Positions 63,045 to 64,000 of a stretch of 64,000 nt of DNA are shown one piece after another. The stretch is from Eubacteriaceae bacterium ES3 (GTDB lineage Bacteria > Bacillota > Clostridia > Eubacteriales > Eubacteriaceae), in contig CP130741.1 in the NCBI GenBank assembly GCA_030586155.1, forward strand, positions 1,978,680 through 2,042,679, in the 5' to 3' direction. The position numbers were made by a program, and so were the translations under genes. The notes beneath the pieces are model-generated. The model was not told where the DNA came from. It was given only the letters and a program-made list of their open reading frames with translations, and did no database searches. Positions within the stretch are counted from its first letter, which is position 1, and each line of letters begins with the position of its first letter.

Positions 63045-63434
63045 ATGAAATACAAAGCCCCAGGAAAATGTCCCGTCTGTGGTGAAAAACTCTCGATCAC
63101 GAGACTTAACTGCCCAAAATGCTCGACAACAATTGAAGGACACTTCCACCCCTGTGAATTCTGTCGTCTTCCTGATGAAGATCTAAACTTTATAAAAATA
63201 TTTATAAAATGTCGGGGAAACATAAAAGATGTGGAAAAAGAATTGGGAATTTCTTATCCCACGGTACGCGGAAAACTCGACAATGTAATAAAAGCGTTGG
63301 GCTTTGATAGTCCTTCTAAAGAAAACATCAAAGAAGACGAAGACAAAAAAACTGCCCGTAACGAAATTCTTAATCAACTTGCAGAAGGTGAAATTTCTGC
63401 AGCCGAAGCCACCAAACGTATTAATAGTTTATAA
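63045..63434 (+). CDS. DUF2089 domain protein
   Basis: A 129-residue protein with two N-terminal zinc-ribbon pairs (CPVCGEKL, CPKCSTTI, then a CEFC pair) and a helix-turn-helix region (IKDVEKELGISYPTVRGKLDNVIKALG near 62-88). DUF2089 proteins are thought to be regulators. A short C-terminal SHOCT-like helix (LAEGEISAAEATKRI) resembles the N-terminus of the next protein. ATG at 63045 has AAGGAGG. It leads a three-gene operon. Confidence 0.88.
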   Translation: MKYKAPGKCPVCGEKLSITRLNCPKCSTTIEGHFHPCEFCRLPDEDLNFIKIFIKCRGNIKDVEKELGISYPTVRGKLDNVIKALGFDSPSKENIKEDEDKKTARNEILNQLAEGEISAAEATKRINSL

Positions 63435-63451
63435 TTATGGAGGAAAAACAA

Positions 63452-63892
63452 ATGAACGAAGAACAGTTAAAAATTCTTGAAATGATCGAAAAAGGGCAAA
63501 TTACTGCTGCCGAAGGAATGGAGTTGCTTGAAGCGCTTAAAACACCAGAGCTTCCGATTCAAGTCACAGATGTCGTATCTTCTCCCAATCATACCTACCG
63601 CTTTTTTCGCGTAAGAGTCACCTCTGATAATAACACCGTCAATGTCAATGTCAATATCCCCATTAGTCTCCTGACTACCATCGGTGAAATCGCTGATAAT
63701 ATGACGGGTGTTATTCCACCCGATGCCAGAAGAGAAATGGCCGAGAAAGGCGTTGATCTGTCAAATATTGATTTTAAGAAAGTCATCGACGATTTAGTCA
63801 GTGGCATGCTTGATGACCCCAATATTATCGATGTGGAGGCCTGGGATGAAGCCAGTCAATCGATGATTAAGGTGAAAGTGTATGTGGATTAG
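63452..63892 (+). CDS. SHOCT-like domain protein
   Basis: A 146-residue protein starting with a short helical SHOCT-like motif (ILEMIEKGQITAAEGMELLEAL) followed by a beta-rich domain (YRFFRVRVTSDNNTVNVNVNIP). The real start is ATG at 63452, seven bases after GGAGG; an in-frame ATG at 63437 overlaps that ribosome site. It lies 17 bases after DUF2089 and overlaps the next frame. Function unknown; such pairs are often stress-regulated. Confidence 0.85.
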   Translation: MNEEQLKILEMIEKGQITAAEGMELLEALKTPELPIQVTDVVSSPNHTYRFFRVRVTSDNNTVNVNVNIPISLLTTIGEIADNMTGVIPPDARREMAEKGVDLSNIDFKKVIDDLVSGMLDDPNIIDVEAWDEASQSMIKVKVYVD

Positions 63893-64000
63893 GGGATTTC
63901 GCTCTCTGTGGATTCGCCTGAAAATTGAAGATCGACGCTTTATCGGGTTTCCCTTCCCGGTCTCAATAAACGTTTTAGAGGAATTGCTGTTCAGCTTTAT
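63882..64000 (+). CDS. Unknown protein, start of a gene cut by the window end
   Basis: A frame from ATG at 63882, overlapping the preceding stop by 11 bases, reads MWIRGFRSLWIRLKIEDRRF and on in-frame to the window end (39 codons). The beginning is basic with hydrophobic residues. Coupled position in the DUF2089/SHOCT operon supports it as real; too little is visible for a family. Confidence 0.6.
   Translation, partial: MWIRGFRSLWIRLKIEDRRFIGFPFPVSINVLEELLFSF

Noticed and set aside
1-64000. CRISPR array or rRNA genes
   Set aside because: No regularly spaced repeats of 24-40 bases and no rRNA-like sequence were seen on either strand.

Overview
The window looks like chromosome from an acetogenic clostridium, probably Eubacteriaceae and close to Acetobacterium. 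The supports are moderate AT richness, strong Gram-positive ribosome binding sites, the Clostridia-type order rpsB-tsf-pyrH-frr / rimP-nusA-rnpM-infB-rbfA-nrnA-truB-ribF / rpsO-pnp-dut-ftsK-rimO-pgsA-cinA-recA-rny-ymdB, a B12-dependent ribonucleotide reductase, indolepyruvate:ferredoxin oxidoreductase, and a UROD-family protein beside a PucR-type regulator. The genus is an inference from gene content; no database was searched.

Layout. 1-9704 (minus strand): proB (cut by the window edge), nrdJ, then ptb-iorA-iorB-small Cys-rich protein-plsY as a tightly overlapping operon, and citrate synthase. 9705-14500: a gene-poor stretch with an IS110-family transposase, an NhaC-type antiporter, and a secreted protein behind a probable cyclic-di-GMP-I riboswitch. 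14865-24042: a 9.2-kb integrated element in the 3' end of tRNA-Trp. 24043-55262: tRNA-Trp and a long, almost entirely minus-strand housekeeping block (purB back to dprA) for translation, RNA decay, DNA repair and cell division. 55263-64000: accessory genes, including DUF2325/DUF3793, the UROD/PucR pair, a TrkA-C membrane protein, a beta-helical lipoprotein, class I fructose-bisphosphate aldolase, and a DUF2089/SHOCT-like operon running off the end.

The most interesting region is the tRNA-Trp element. It has a tyrosine integrase with phased arm-site repeats at both ends, divergent repressor and Cro-like regulators around a three-operator switch, and an excisionase-like protein. It also has a PrimPol-helicase fusion followed by inverted iterons (a candidate origin), several unknown small genes, a late promoter with a leader terminator, and a scaffold plus major capsid protein. 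It has no terminase, portal, protease or tail genes. This is the plan of a phage satellite (PICI-like) that makes its own capsid shell but needs a helper for packaging and tails. A predicted 80-nt RNA divergent from the integrase carries a 12-nt perfect complement to the ribosome binding site of the element's middle operon.

Other points worth following are an aminotransferase-fold protein without the PLP-binding lysine, an RNase Y gene whose Shine-Dalgarno sequence points at a non-AUG start, and a candidate IS110 bridge-RNA region.
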